Assembly: GCF_000372865.1 (NCBI RefSeq) | Contig: NZ_KB889965.1 | Span: 2,835,450 to 2,899,449 of the forward strand | Direction: 5' to 3' | Length of the DNA: 64,000 nucleotides | Source of the DNA: Methylosarcina fibrata AML-C10 | GTDB lineage: Bacteria; Pseudomonadota; Gammaproteobacteria; Methylococcales; Methylomonadaceae | Shown: positions 43,758 to 52,276 of the stretch, in pieces | Layout of the letters: every line of letters starts with the position of its first letter | How positions within the stretch are numbered: the first letter of the stretch is position 1 | Position numbers and translations under genes: made by a program | The notes under the pieces: generated by a model | Databases searched by the model: none | What the model was told of the DNA's origin: nothing | What the model saw: the letters and a program-made list of their open reading frames with translations, nothing else

Positions 43758-46214
43758 TTAAAACTCCACCCGCACCGACCCCAAAAACAAGCGCGGCGTA
43801 CCGACCGTGCGGCTGCTGCAGGCCCCGCACAGATAGGCGTCCGGAAAATACGTCTTGTCGAGCAAATTGTTCACGTTCAATTGCGCAGTGATTTTCGACC
43901 GGCCGGCTTTCCAACTGTAGGCCGCCAATAAATCGACCGTCGCGTAACCGGCGGTTTCGTAACCGTTGTTCGATCCGTCGGTGGAGCCATCGCGCAGATT
44001 GACGCCGCCGCCGACCTTCAATCCGTGCAGCTCACTCTGCTGAAAATCATAGGTGGACCACAAACTGCCGACGTTGCGCGGCACCGCATACAAACGGTTG
44101 CCGACCAGACCGCTATTATCCTTGGTCACGCGGGTATCGAAGTTGGCGTAGGTCGCGATAATATTCCAGCCCGGCAAAACTTCGCCGCGAATGTCTATTT
44201 CAGGTCCCCGGCTGCGTACCTCGCCGGCCGCGATCGAAAAATTGCCGGTCATGTCGGTCGGATCCCGGGTCACGACATTTTGTTTGGTAATGTCGTAATA
44301 CGCCAAGGTAGCACTGAATCTGCCGTCGAAAAATTCGAACTTGCTGCCGATTTCCCACTGCTGCGCACTTTCCGGCGACAACGGTTTGCCGCTTCTCGTC
44401 CTGGCCCATTGGTTGGAGACGCCGAAGTTTTCGATGTAATTGCCGTAGAGGCTCCACCAATCGCGCGCCTGCCAGAGGACACCGACCCGAGGCGTCACCG
44501 CGTCGTCGGCCGGTTGCGAGGTTTCCGCGAGATGATCCCATTGTTTGACGTTCTGGTAGCGCAAGCCCCCCAACAAATGCAGGCCGTAAGGCAATCTGAT
44601 CTGATCCTGGGCGTAAAGACCGAAATAATCGGCACTGTTGTTGCTTGGCGACCAGGCGGTCGTGAAAGGCGTAATAGGCTGATCGTTCTGCACCGGATTA
44701 TAAACGTTGATCGATGCCAGATCGGTAACATAGGGGTGCGAGAGATTGTCCGTACGGTAATAATCCCCCCCTATCAGCAGTGTGTGCTTGAACAGACCGG
44801 TATTGAAATGCCCGGTCAAATCCACCGTGGTGTAATAGGTAGCCTGCTGGCCGGGAATATGGTAGCGGGAACGGGAAAGGGTATTGTCGGGATTCAGTTC
44901 CGAGCTCGCAGCGGTAGTCCATTCTTGTACGGTATCCAGCAAATCGGCGACGAAACGCTGCTGAATGGTCCAATCATCGTTGAATTGGTGCGACCAATTC
45001 AAGCCGATCAGTTTTTCTTCGACGCTGCTCGGCGTCCGTCCCATCAAGTTGCGTGACCTCGGCATGTCGATAAAGTGCCCGTTGATATAAGGCCAGGTGT
45101 TATTGTCGTAATTGAGGTTGTCGTGTCGGTATTCCATCTCCAAGGTGGCTTGCGTCCGGGGGCTGATATTCCAGGTCAGCACCGGTGCCAGAAAAGTCCG
45201 CTCATTGTTCACGAAATCGCGGAACGAGCCGCTGCTTTCGAACGAGCCGTTGAAACGGTACAGCAGCGTGTTGCCTTTGGTCAAAGGCCCAGCCGCATCC
45301 AGCGTGGTACGGTACAGATCGAAAGAACCGAATTGCTGTTGCAACGCATAGTAAGGCGTCGCCAACGCTTGTTTGGTCACGACGTTGACCATGCCGCCCG
45401 GCTCCATGCGCCCATACAGAATCGCCGCCGGCCCTTTGACCACTTCCAGACGCTCCACGTTGGCCATTTGCCGAGTGCCGATCGAGGAATACTGGCTGTC
45501 GACACGAAAGCCGTTGCGGAAATAGGTCGAAGAACGAAAACCCCGCAGAAATATATCGTCCGAAAGCCCGCCGGAACCGATACTGATAGTTGCGCCGGCG
45601 ACATTTTTCAGGGCCTGAGTCATCTGGATCGTCTGCTGGTCGTCCAGTACCGCTTTAGGAATCACCTGGACGTTGACCGGCGTTTCCATCAGCGGCGTCT
45701 CGGTTTTGGTTGCCGAGGCGGCGGCCGTCGCCGAGTAGTCTTTGTTGTAAGGATCGTAGGCATCATAGTCCGCGTCGGCGGTAACTTTCATGGCCGGCAA
45801 AGTCGCCGCGCCGGATTGGCCGCCGGGCCCGGCCGGCTCGGCCTGGCGCTGCAAAATCACGCTATCGCTTCCGCTGAGACGATAGCCTAACCCCGATCCC
45901 GCCAGCAGTTTTGCGAGCGCCTGCCGGGGTGTGTAGCGCCCCACGACGCCGGCGCTGTTAACCCCTTGGGTCAACGCGGATGGAAAACCGACTTGCCAGC
46001 CGGTTGCCGCGATGAAGTCGTTGATCGCCGCCGCCAGCGGTTTGGCTGCGATGTTGAAATCAACGGTCTTGACGCTTGCTGCAGGAGGATGTTCGGCGGT
46101 ACCGGCATAAAGGGCCTGCGGCGCGGCCAAGGCCGGCAAGATCAAGGCGATCGCGGCGGTCAGTTTGCGCCAGGCTCCGGGTACGGGCCGAACGGTGGTA
46201 TCGGAAGGAATCAT
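43758..46214 (-). CDS. TonB-dependent siderophore receptor with STN domain (module 2)
   Basis: 818 residues. A long N-terminal leader with signal, STN domain (VDFNIAAKPLAAAINDFIAA), plug (ETPLMETPVNVQVIPKAVLDD, LEVVKGPAAILYGRMEPGGMVN) and barrel ending VRVEF. Near the C-terminus there is an unusual Cys pair in AYLCGACSSRT, in the last extracellular loop. The FecR gene is 129 bases upstream and the sigma gene beyond that, on the same strand. A candidate ECF -10 CGTCT lies at 46273-46277 on the minus strand. Confidence 0.95.
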   Translation of the reverse strand: MIPSDTTVRPVPGAWRKLTAAIALILPALAAPQALYAGTAEHPPAASVKTVDFNIAAKPLAAAINDFIAATGWQVGFPSALTQGVNSAGVVGRYTPRQALAKLLAGSGLGYRLSGSDSVILQRQAEPAGPGGQSGAATLPAMKVTADADYDAYDPYNKDYSATAAASATKTETPLMETPVNVQVIPKAVLDDQQTIQMTQALKNVAGATISIGSGGLSDDIFLRGFRSSTYFRNGFRVDSQYSSIGTRQMANVERLEVVKGPAAILYGRMEPGGMVNVVTKQALATPYYALQQQFGSFDLYRTTLDAAGPLTKGNTLLYRFNGSFESSGSFRDFVNNERTFLAPVLTWNISPRTQATLEMEYRHDNLNYDNNTWPYINGHFIDMPRSRNLMGRTPSSVEEKLIGLNWSHQFNDDWTIQQRFVADLLDTVQEWTTAASSELNPDNTLSRSRYHIPGQQATYYTTVDLTGHFNTGLFKHTLLIGGDYYRTDNLSHPYVTDLASINVYNPVQNDQPITPFTTAWSPSNNSADYFGLYAQDQIRLPYGLHLLGGLRYQNVKQWDHLAETSQPADDAVTPRVGVLWQARDWWSLYGNYIENFGVSNQWARTRSGKPLSPESAQQWEIGSKFEFFDGRFSATLAYYDITKQNVVTRDPTDMTGNFSIAAGEVRSRGPEIDIRGEVLPGWNIIATYANFDTRVTKDNSGLVGNRLYAVPRNVGSLWSTYDFQQSELHGLKVGGGVNLRDGSTDGSNNGYETAGYATVDLLAAYSWKAGRSKITAQLNVNNLLDKTYFPDAYLCGACSSRTVGTPRLFLGSVRVEF

Positions 46215-46343
46215 GCTTTCTCCTGTAGGTTGAAAAAGTTTTCAACGCGCGATGCCGCGCGGATGGAGAAAGAGACGTTTCGACAGGACAACTACACACT
46301 TGAGCAGAAGAAATTTTTTTGCCTCCCTGTTTTTTCGCTAAAC

Positions 46344-47303
46344 CTACATCGTCAACACCGTCAAATACGGCGACAAATGCACGACATGCGCACCGACAAT
46401 GTCGGCGAGGTTCCGGATCACGGCGTCGATATCGCCGAGTTTGTAATTACCGGTGATTCGGGTCGCGGCCAGCTTGCCGCCGGCTAGATAAATCACGCCC
46501 GGATGGTAGCGGTCGAGTTCGGCGACGACTTCGGCCAGCGGCCGGTCCTGAAAAATCAGCCGCCCTTGCAGCCAGGCGAACGCCGGCAAGCTGTCGGCCG
46601 CGCTGCGTTTTTCGACGCCATGCGCAGAGATGGCAGCCTGCTGACCGGCGGTCAACCGTAGCGTTGCGCCGGTGCCGGCGGCGCAGGCGACGATGCCGCT
46701 TTCGACCGCAACCTGCGTAGCGCTGCCGGCGCGCACCGTGAACCGGGTACCGACGACCTGCACCGTGGCGTCCGCCGCGGCGACGATAAACGGCCGCGCG
46801 CTGTCGGGCTTGACCTCGAAATAAGCCTCGCCATGCAGAATCCGGATGCCGCGCCGTTCGCCATCGAAATCGGAGGCCAGCGCGGTGTCTGTGTTCAAGG
46901 TCACCAGGGAGCCGTCCGCCAGGACGATGCGGCGCTGCTCGCCGGCAACGGTCGCATAATCGGCGCGCCAGCGGTCGATCAGGCCGCCGGCATGCAAGCC
47001 CCAGCCCATCGCCAGCAATAAACAGGCCGCTGCCACCCACGGCCGCAGCGGCCTGCGCCGCGCCACCGGCAACGATATCGCCGCATAATGCGCCAGCGCG
47101 TCGTTCAAGACCGGCGATTGCCACAAATCCGCCACCCGCGCATAGGCCTCGGCGTGTTCGGGACTGGCGTCATGCCAGGCGGCAAAGGCCCTCCGAATCT
47201 CCGGCCCGGCCTGGCTGTCCTGCAGGCGCGCGAACCAGGTCAGCGCCTCATCCAGGACGGCGGCTGACGCGGGGTTGGGATCGGGAACAGTGTGCAAGGC
47301 CAT
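46344..47303 (-). CDS. FecR-type transmembrane sigma regulator (module 2)
   Basis: 319 residues: DUF4880 domain (ALTWFARLQDS, FAAWHDASPEHAEAYARVADLW), one helix (PWVAAACLLLAMGWGLHAGG), FecR domain (YATVAGEQRRIVLADGSLVT, ILHGEAYFEVKPDSARPF) and a C-terminal STN-like end. A CGTCTTAT element, the same as in the three ECF-type promoter motifs, lies 42 bases upstream on the minus strand (47345-47352) but without GGGG at the matching distance. Confidence 0.92.
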   Translation of the reverse strand: MALHTVPDPNPASAAVLDEALTWFARLQDSQAGPEIRRAFAAWHDASPEHAEAYARVADLWQSPVLNDALAHYAAISLPVARRRPLRPWVAAACLLLAMGWGLHAGGLIDRWRADYATVAGEQRRIVLADGSLVTLNTDTALASDFDGERRGIRILHGEAYFEVKPDSARPFIVAAADATVQVVGTRFTVRAGSATQVAVESGIVACAAGTGATLRLTAGQQAAISAHGVEKRSAADSLPAFAWLQGRLIFQDRPLAEVVAELDRYHPGVIYLAGGKLAATRITGNYKLGDIDAVIRNLADIVGAHVVHLSPYLTVLTM

Positions 47304-47527
47304 CGATACGAGTCAGGAAAAGGGCAAGCCGGGATTTTAGCAAGATAAGACGTTTGGGCGATACGCCCGATCGCATTTGGCACTTTTTTCTTAACACGAC
47401 AGACATGAGACGGATTTCTTCACCCCCGTAAAATAAAACTCTTCCGTGAGCGTCGCTCCCGCCACTCGCTTGCGATTTTCGATAGGGACTGGCTGTAGCG
47501 TCCAACGCGGAGACACCGGCAGCCACC

Positions 47528-48085
47528 TTAATCCTCTCCGGATTGCGCCGCCAGCAAATGCGCCAGCGCCGCGCGCACGTTCTTTTCGACGGCGCTGCGG
47601 GAAAGGCCGAAATGAGCGGCAATGCGCTCGTAAGTCCAATGATGATATTTGTGCAGCAGCAGAATTTGCCGTCGGCGCTCGCTCAAACCCGCCAGGGCGC
47701 GGATCATTTTCTGCACCTGTTGCTGATGATCGAGCGTTTGCTCGGGCGTCGGCAGGGCCGAAGGCAGGCGCTCCAGCAGACAGCTTCCGTCGTCATCGTC
47801 CGGCTCGGCAACGGTGGACCGATGCCGTTGCTTGCGCAGATGATCGAGCGCCAGATTGCGCCCGACCTGGTATAGAAACGGCCTGGGAGCGGCAATGTCC
47901 CGGCTCCCGGATGCCTGTGCGAAACGCAGATAAGCTTCGTGCGCCAGATCTTCGGCTGTGTCCGGACAGCCGACGATGCGGAAAATAACCGCGATCAGCG
48001 CGTCTCGGCAATCCAGAAAAAAGGCGTCGGCGTTCAAAGAGGCTATCCGGGGAGTTGGCGGAAAATTCTGCCGGCAACCCGTCAA
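47528..48085 (-). CDS. FecI-type ECF sigma factor (module 2)
   Basis: 185 residues with region 2 (DTAEDLAHEAYLRFAQA, PRPFLYQVGRNLALDHLRKQ) and region 4 (LSERRRQILLLHKYHHWTYERIAAHFGLSRSAVEKNV). It is separated from its FecR gene by 224 bases, more than in the other modules. It is divergent from the CSCC propeller gene, with a perfect palindrome in the shared upstream region. Confidence 0.9.
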   Translation of the reverse strand: MTGCRQNFPPTPRIASLNADAFFLDCRDALIAVIFRIVGCPDTAEDLAHEAYLRFAQASGSRDIAAPRPFLYQVGRNLALDHLRKQRHRSTVAEPDDDDGSCLLERLPSALPTPEQTLDHQQQVQKMIRALAGLSERRRQILLLHKYHHWTYERIAAHFGLSRSAVEKNVRAALAHLLAAQSGED

Positions 48086-48178
48086 TTCGGACCGGCCTGC
48101 ACTGTGACAGCAAAATCCGAGCCATCTTCGGGTTTTGCGGTTTTCACCGTCCCCGTCCGGTTTGATGAACGAAAAACC

Positions 48179-48215
48179 GTGTCATATGCCACAAGTAAAC
48201 CGTGGCATATGACAC
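48179..48215. promoter_or_regulatory. Perfect 14-bp-arm palindrome (TGTSATATGSC core)
   Basis: Arms GTGTCATATGCCAC and GTGGCATATGACAC with a 9-base AT-rich loop. It has no T-run, so it looks more like an operator than a terminator. A related palindrome lies at 58080-58118, also next to a sigma factor gene and a CSCC propeller gene. Confidence 0.6.
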
Positions 48216-48311
48216 AGCCGATTCGGACTGCCGGGCCGGGAGCTCTGTTGATCGGCCGTCCCTCTTCGTCCCCCGGCAACAACATTCGATAAAAAAATTG
48301 CCGAAACGGGT

Positions 48312-48339
48312 GGGGATTTTACGAGCTGAAACGTCTTAT
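48312..48339 (+). promoter_or_regulatory. ECF-sigma-type promoter motif upstream of the CSCC propeller
   Basis: GGGG at 48312-48315, 16 bases, CGTCTTAT at 48332-48339, 70 bases before the ATG. The ten bases GCTGAAACGT-like just before and over the -10 are also shared with the tonB promoter (CTGAAACGTCTTAT in both). Confidence 0.65.
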
Positions 48340-48408
48340 TACAGTGTAAGTCGAAACCGGCGCCTGCCGGCCGGCTTTTCATCCTTGTCTTTTACCGCGA
48401 GCTTTGTC

Positions 48409-49680
48409 ATGAAACCATCCATTACCGGCAAATCCAGGCATTCGCCTTTGATTACGAAGCCTGCCTGCCTGCGGGCCGGCATTCTGACCATCCTGATCTG
48501 CGTTTTCGCAAAAGCGCATGCCCTTCCGGCGCAAACCTCGGCGGCTCCGGCGTCCGCTCTTTCGGTACAGGAGATTGAGCCGCCCAGCGCCGCCAAAAGC
48601 CGCCAGGCCCATCTGTCGGCCGCGAGCGGCGGCAAATTGATCCTGAGCTGGGTGGAGCCCGCGCCCAAGGCAGAAAAAATACTGAAATTCGCCTGGTACG
48701 ACGGCAAGACCTGGTCGGCGCCGCGAAACGTCGTCCGCCTACCCGCCATTTACGATCTGCCGAAAGTAATTGAACTCAACGACGGCGCGCTCGGCGCGGT
48801 CTGGGGCACCGAAACCCGGATCAAAAAACAGTCGAGCAACGAAGTGTACGTTTCCCGTTCGGCGGACGGCGGCCTGACCTGGAGCAAGGCGGTCAAGGCC
48901 AACAGCGACCAGAAAGTCAAGACCGCCCGTTACAACGCATACATCGCCCCCTTGCCCGAAGGCAACATGGCGGTATTCTGGTCCGATGCCCGGCACCGGA
49001 AAAAAGACAAAGGAGAGCAGTATCTGATGGGTACCGTGATGGACGGCAAAGGCCGGGTCGAGCACGATTTCGCGGTCGACGACAACATCTGCTCCTGTTG
49101 CCAATTGCTGCCGGCCCGTTACAAGGATCAACTGTATCTGACTTACCGTGACCACCTGCCCGGCGAAGTGCGCGACATTGCCGTGCTGCCCTGGCCCGGC
49201 CTCCGGACCGCAAAAGCGGTGCGCGTCCATTCCGACAACTGGGTGCTGGACGGCTGTCCCGGCCAGAACGTCGGCGCTTCCGCATCCCAAAACCGCTTCG
49301 GCGTCGCCTGGTTTACCGCCGCGGGTGGCAAGGGCAAGGTTCAGGCCGCGTTTACCGACGATCCGGGCAAAGGCTTCGGCGCCCCGGTCAACGTCGACCC
49401 CGAGCATCAGCCGCAAGGCGAAGTCAAAATGGTGATGCTCGACGACGACCGCGCCGTGGTGCAGTGGCTGCGCACCACGCCCGAAGGTCCCTCGCTGCAA
49501 CTTGCGCTGGTGTCCGCTTCGGGACAGGTGCTGGCCGAACGCCAGCTCAGCAAGCCGAGCTGGAAAACGGCCTTCGAATGGCCGAATCTGCCGACTGCGG
49601 CGCAAGGTGGCGGCAGCGCTTATTTTTCCTGGCTGGACACCGAAGCCGAACGCATCCACGTGGTCAAGGTAGGGCTTTAA
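48409..49680 (+). CDS. Secreted sialidase-fold (Asp-box) propeller with CSCC motif, copy A
   Basis: 423 residues from ATG 48409, with a signal region ending AKAHALPA. An Asp box (SRSADGGLTW, 150-158) and repeated strand pattern indicate a six-bladed sialidase-type propeller. The middle has the motif DNICSCCQL (Cys at 228, 230, 231), then TYRDHLPGEVRDIAVLPW and WVLDGCPGQN. These are shared with the copy at 58254-59468, whereas sialidase catalytic residues are not evident. The thioredoxin gene starts one base after its stop. The cysteines could bind a metal or be the thioredoxin's target. It is often called an exo-alpha-sialidase by similarity; I doubt that activity. Confidence 0.82.
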   Translation: MKPSITGKSRHSPLITKPACLRAGILTILICVFAKAHALPAQTSAAPASALSVQEIEPPSAAKSRQAHLSAASGGKLILSWVEPAPKAEKILKFAWYDGKTWSAPRNVVRLPAIYDLPKVIELNDGALGAVWGTETRIKKQSSNEVYVSRSADGGLTWSKAVKANSDQKVKTARYNAYIAPLPEGNMAVFWSDARHRKKDKGEQYLMGTVMDGKGRVEHDFAVDDNICSCCQLLPARYKDQLYLTYRDHLPGEVRDIAVLPWPGLRTAKAVRVHSDNWVLDGCPGQNVGASASQNRFGVAWFTAAGGKGKVQAAFTDDPGKGFGAPVNVDPEHQPQGEVKMVMLDDDRAVVQWLRTTPEGPSLQLALVSASGQVLAERQLSKPSWKTAFEWPNLPTAAQGGGSAYFSWLDTEAERIHVVKVGL

Positions 49681-49681
49681 A

Positions 49682-50206
49682 ATGACCGCAAAAGCGCAAC
49701 CCCGGCTTTCCTTCCTGCTGTTCCTGTGCAGCATTACTCTGATTTGCTCGACCGCCAGACCGGTAACGGCCGGCGCATCGCTCCATGCCTTCACGGCCGG
49801 CAGCCTGGAAAAAATTCAGGCCGACTATGCCGGCCGTCCTTTCCTGCTGGTTTTGTGGTCGCTCGACTGCCCGCCCTGCCGCAAGGAGCTGAATTTGCTC
49901 GGCGATCTGAAAAAACGGCATGCCGACTTCAATCTGGTGCTGATCTCCACCGATGCCATCGAGCAATCGGACCAGGTGTCTTCGGTTCTGGCTTCGCACC
50001 ACCTCGCCAATTCCGACGCCTGGATCTTTTCGGAAACCAGCGCGGAACGCCTGCGCTACGTCATCGATTCGTCCTGGTACGGCGAGATGCCGCGCAGTTA
50101 TTTTTACGACCCTCAACACCACCGGGCAGGAATCAGCGGCGCCTTGAAAGCCGACCGGATCGAAGCCTGGCTGGCCTCATTCAAAACCGCGGCGGCCAAG
50201 CCGTAG
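49682..50206 (+). CDS. Secreted TlpA-like thioredoxin with CPPC motif
   Basis: 174 residues: signal peptide (LSFLLFLCSITLICSTARPVTA), then a thioredoxin fold with the redox motif WSLDCPPCRKEL (Cys at 63 and 66), the cis-Pro region EMPRSYFYD, and NLVLISTDAIEQ. It is read directly after the CSCC propeller gene, so the natural inference is that it reduces or loads the propeller's cysteine cluster in the periplasm. A general role in cytochrome c or metal-site maturation is also possible. Confidence 0.88.
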   Translation: MTAKAQPRLSFLLFLCSITLICSTARPVTAGASLHAFTAGSLEKIQADYAGRPFLLVLWSLDCPPCRKELNLLGDLKKRHADFNLVLISTDAIEQSDQVSSVLASHHLANSDAWIFSETSAERLRYVIDSSWYGEMPRSYFYDPQHHRAGISGALKADRIEAWLASFKTAAAKP

Positions 50207-50304
50207 TAAGCCGGACAGACAAAGCGAAGCCCGACAAGCTCTGTTGGGCTTCCCGGCGTCAGCCCAACCTGCCCGGACTCAATCGCTCCTGATGACCCTT
50301 CCCT

Positions 50305-50691
50305 TCATTCCGGACCGCTGCCGTAAGGACGGGTGATCACTTCGAGCAAATGCCCGTCGGGATCGTCGAAATACAGACCCCGGCCGCCGTCGTGGCGGTT
50401 GATCTCGCCGGGAAGCGCTTTACCCGGATCGGCCCAGTAATTAAGGCCTTGTTCGCGCAGGCGTCGGAAAACCCGGTCGAAGTCGTCCTCGCCGATCAAA
50501 AAGGCCAAATGCTGCATGGCGATGGCGCCTTCCTTGTCGTGGAAATCCAGCGAAACCCCGTTGCCGAGTTCGACGACGAGAAAGGGCCCGAACGGGAAGG
50601 CCGGCGGCAGGCCGAGCATTCCGGTCAAGAAGGCCGACGATTTCCGTTTGTCGCGGCACCAGACGATGGTGTGGTTGAGTTGTATGCTCAT
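50305..50691 (-). CDS. VOC-family (glyoxalase/dioxygenase-fold) protein
   Basis: 128 residues: LNHTIVWCRDKRKSSAFLTG, GNGVSLDF, HLAFLIGEDDFDRVFRRL and GLYFDDPDGHLLEVITRP, with candidate metal ligands His7, His in MQHLAF and Glu in LLEVI. It lies alone on the minus strand between the thioredoxin gene and a DUF1579 gene. Substrate unknown. Confidence 0.85.
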   Translation of the reverse strand: MSIQLNHTIVWCRDKRKSSAFLTGMLGLPPAFPFGPFLVVELGNGVSLDFHDKEGAIAMQHLAFLIGEDDFDRVFRRLREQGLNYWADPGKALPGEINRHDGGRGLYFDDPDGHLLEVITRPYGSGPE

Positions 50692-50773
50692 GGCATTTTT
50701 TCCTTATGGGCAGAAACCCGGCCTGATACGTACATCCGGTCCGGGTTTTTTGCATCGTTAAACCCGAACCGCG

Positions 50774-51373
50774 CTATTCTTTGCGCGTATAGGTAAGCTC
50801 CAGCATCTTCATTTCTTTGCCGCCGTGGTGAGCGCCGTACATGTCGAAGGTCTGGTGATTGCTGTCGACGATCTTCCAGACGGCGCGGTGCGTCATGTAG
50901 CCGCCGCCCGGCTCTTCGTGCTTTCCTCTCAGCGTGATGGTTTTGCCGTCCGCGCTCGCGGTGCCCTCCATCAGGAAAATACCGGTGCCCATGTTGTCCA
51001 TCCACGCCGTGATATATTTCTTGCGCAGATTGTCATAGCCGTCGATCCCGATGCCAGAGAAAGGTTTTCCCATCATGCTGCCGTTGAATTCCTGGTAGAG
51101 AAAGCGCCCGTCGAGCAGCATCTTCATTTCCGCGCTGCCGGTCGATTCCGCCGGCGGCTTGCCGGGTTCCATCCATTCCCGGCTCTTGACGGTCCAACTG
51201 CCGGCCAAGGTGGCGAACAGTTTGTGAGGTTCTCCGGGCGTGGCCAGCTTGGTATAAAGCTCCATCATCGCCTGGGGATCCATCGGTTTCTTGGCCTGTT
51301 TTTCCCTGGCCGTAGCACCGGCTGCCGCCAGCATCATACAAAGACTGATCAAGACAAGTGACAAAATACGCAT
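50774..51373 (-). CDS. Secreted DUF1579-family protein
   Basis: 199 residues with a signal peptide (MRILSLVLISLCMMLAAAGATA). The core LFATLAGSWTVKSREWMEPG, GSAEMKMLLDGRFLYQEFNG, GIGIDGYDNLRKKYITAWMDNMGTG is typical of DUF1579, a lipocalin-like fold of unknown function. It is 83 bases upstream of the VOC gene on the same strand and may share its transcript. Confidence 0.85.
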   Translation of the reverse strand: MRILSLVLISLCMMLAAAGATAREKQAKKPMDPQAMMELYTKLATPGEPHKLFATLAGSWTVKSREWMEPGKPPAESTGSAEMKMLLDGRFLYQEFNGSMMGKPFSGIGIDGYDNLRKKYITAWMDNMGTGIFLMEGTASADGKTITLRGKHEEPGGGYMTHRAVWKIVDSNHQTFDMYGAHHGGKEMKMLELTYTRKE

Positions 51374-51683
51374 GGTTTTCTCCTTTTATTTAACGTCGAG
51401 TGAAAGAAATTGACAAATATTCGGGAATTGCCCGCGCCGTCAATGCGCCGGCCATCCCGAGACTCATTCCTGAATACTAAAATTAGGAACTCAAAAACGC
51501 TCATGAGTTCCGTCCTTAGTCGTACGGGGGCGGGACAAATCGACAAGCCCGGAAGAAATTTTTTATTTTACGCGGCCGGCGGTTTCGATTGTCTCCGAAT
51601 GGATCCGATCAATTGAAACAGGATTCACCCCAACGGAACAGCCCTGTATCGCTCTTTCTACAAGGCTGCCCGAAGCAACCCAA
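51374..51683. other. Intergenic region before a receptor remnant
   Basis: 310 bases; nothing recognised beyond the probable promoter of the DUF1579 gene. Part of it may be decayed receptor sequence that I can no longer read. Confidence 0.4.
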
Positions 51684-52121
51684 ACCACCGGTTCGTACAT
51701 CGATTCCGAAATCACCCGGAACGTCGGCCTCGTTTTCGACGATCTCGGCAACATGATCGGAACCGACAGCGGCAACACCGGCCACCGCTTTCATGACGTC
51801 CCCGTCCACGGCGGCAGCCTGTGGAATACCTACCGGTTCCAGGACGGGGAATTACAGGGGCTGACGCTGGGCGCGGGATTGGTCGCTCGCGGCCAACGGG
51901 AAGGCAATAACCAGAACGACTTTCAAATGCCGGGTTATGCGTTGGTCAATCTGATGGGCGGATACGAATTCAAAGTGGGCAAGTCGAAAGTCACCGTTCA
52001 GTTGAATGCCGACAATCTGCTCGATAAAAAATATTTTCCGAGCAGCATCGGTTTCGGCAGAAGCCGGATCGACATCGGCGCGCCGCGCACTTTTCTGGGC
52101 TCGGTAAGGTTGGAATTCTAG
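51684..52121 (+). pseudogene. C-terminal fragment of a TonB-dependent receptor
   Basis: About 145 codons in one frame, from TTGSYIDSEITRNVGLVFDD through GHRFHDVPVHGGSLW to the normal end DNLLDKKYFPSS and GAPRTFLGSVRLEF. This equals the last seven or so barrel strands. Signal, plug and most of the barrel are missing, so it cannot be functional. It lies tail to tail with the PepSY gene. Confidence 0.88.
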
Positions 52122-52276
52122 AGCGGTTTCTGTTTGCGATCGGCGAGCCATTCCACACGGTTCCCACGCAGAGCGCTCATCGTTATACACATCCTCCGTC
52201 ATTCCGGCATACCTTCTGAGGCACAAGTGGATTCCCGGCAGGCATCGAATTCATCCTGCTTTTAACCTGTTGGTGA

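Larger units (their letters stand above)
48086..48408. other. Divergent control region: sigma factor 2 and CSCC propeller
   Basis: 323 bases without a gene. It holds the 14-bp-arm palindrome at 48179-48215 and the ECF-type promoter motif at 48312-48339, so both directions may be controlled from here. Confidence 0.6.

Noticed and set aside
48409-49680. Naming the propeller a true exo-alpha-sialidase
   Set aside because: The fold and Asp box fit, but the arginine triad and nucleophile tyrosine are not evident and the context is metal uptake, not sugar use.
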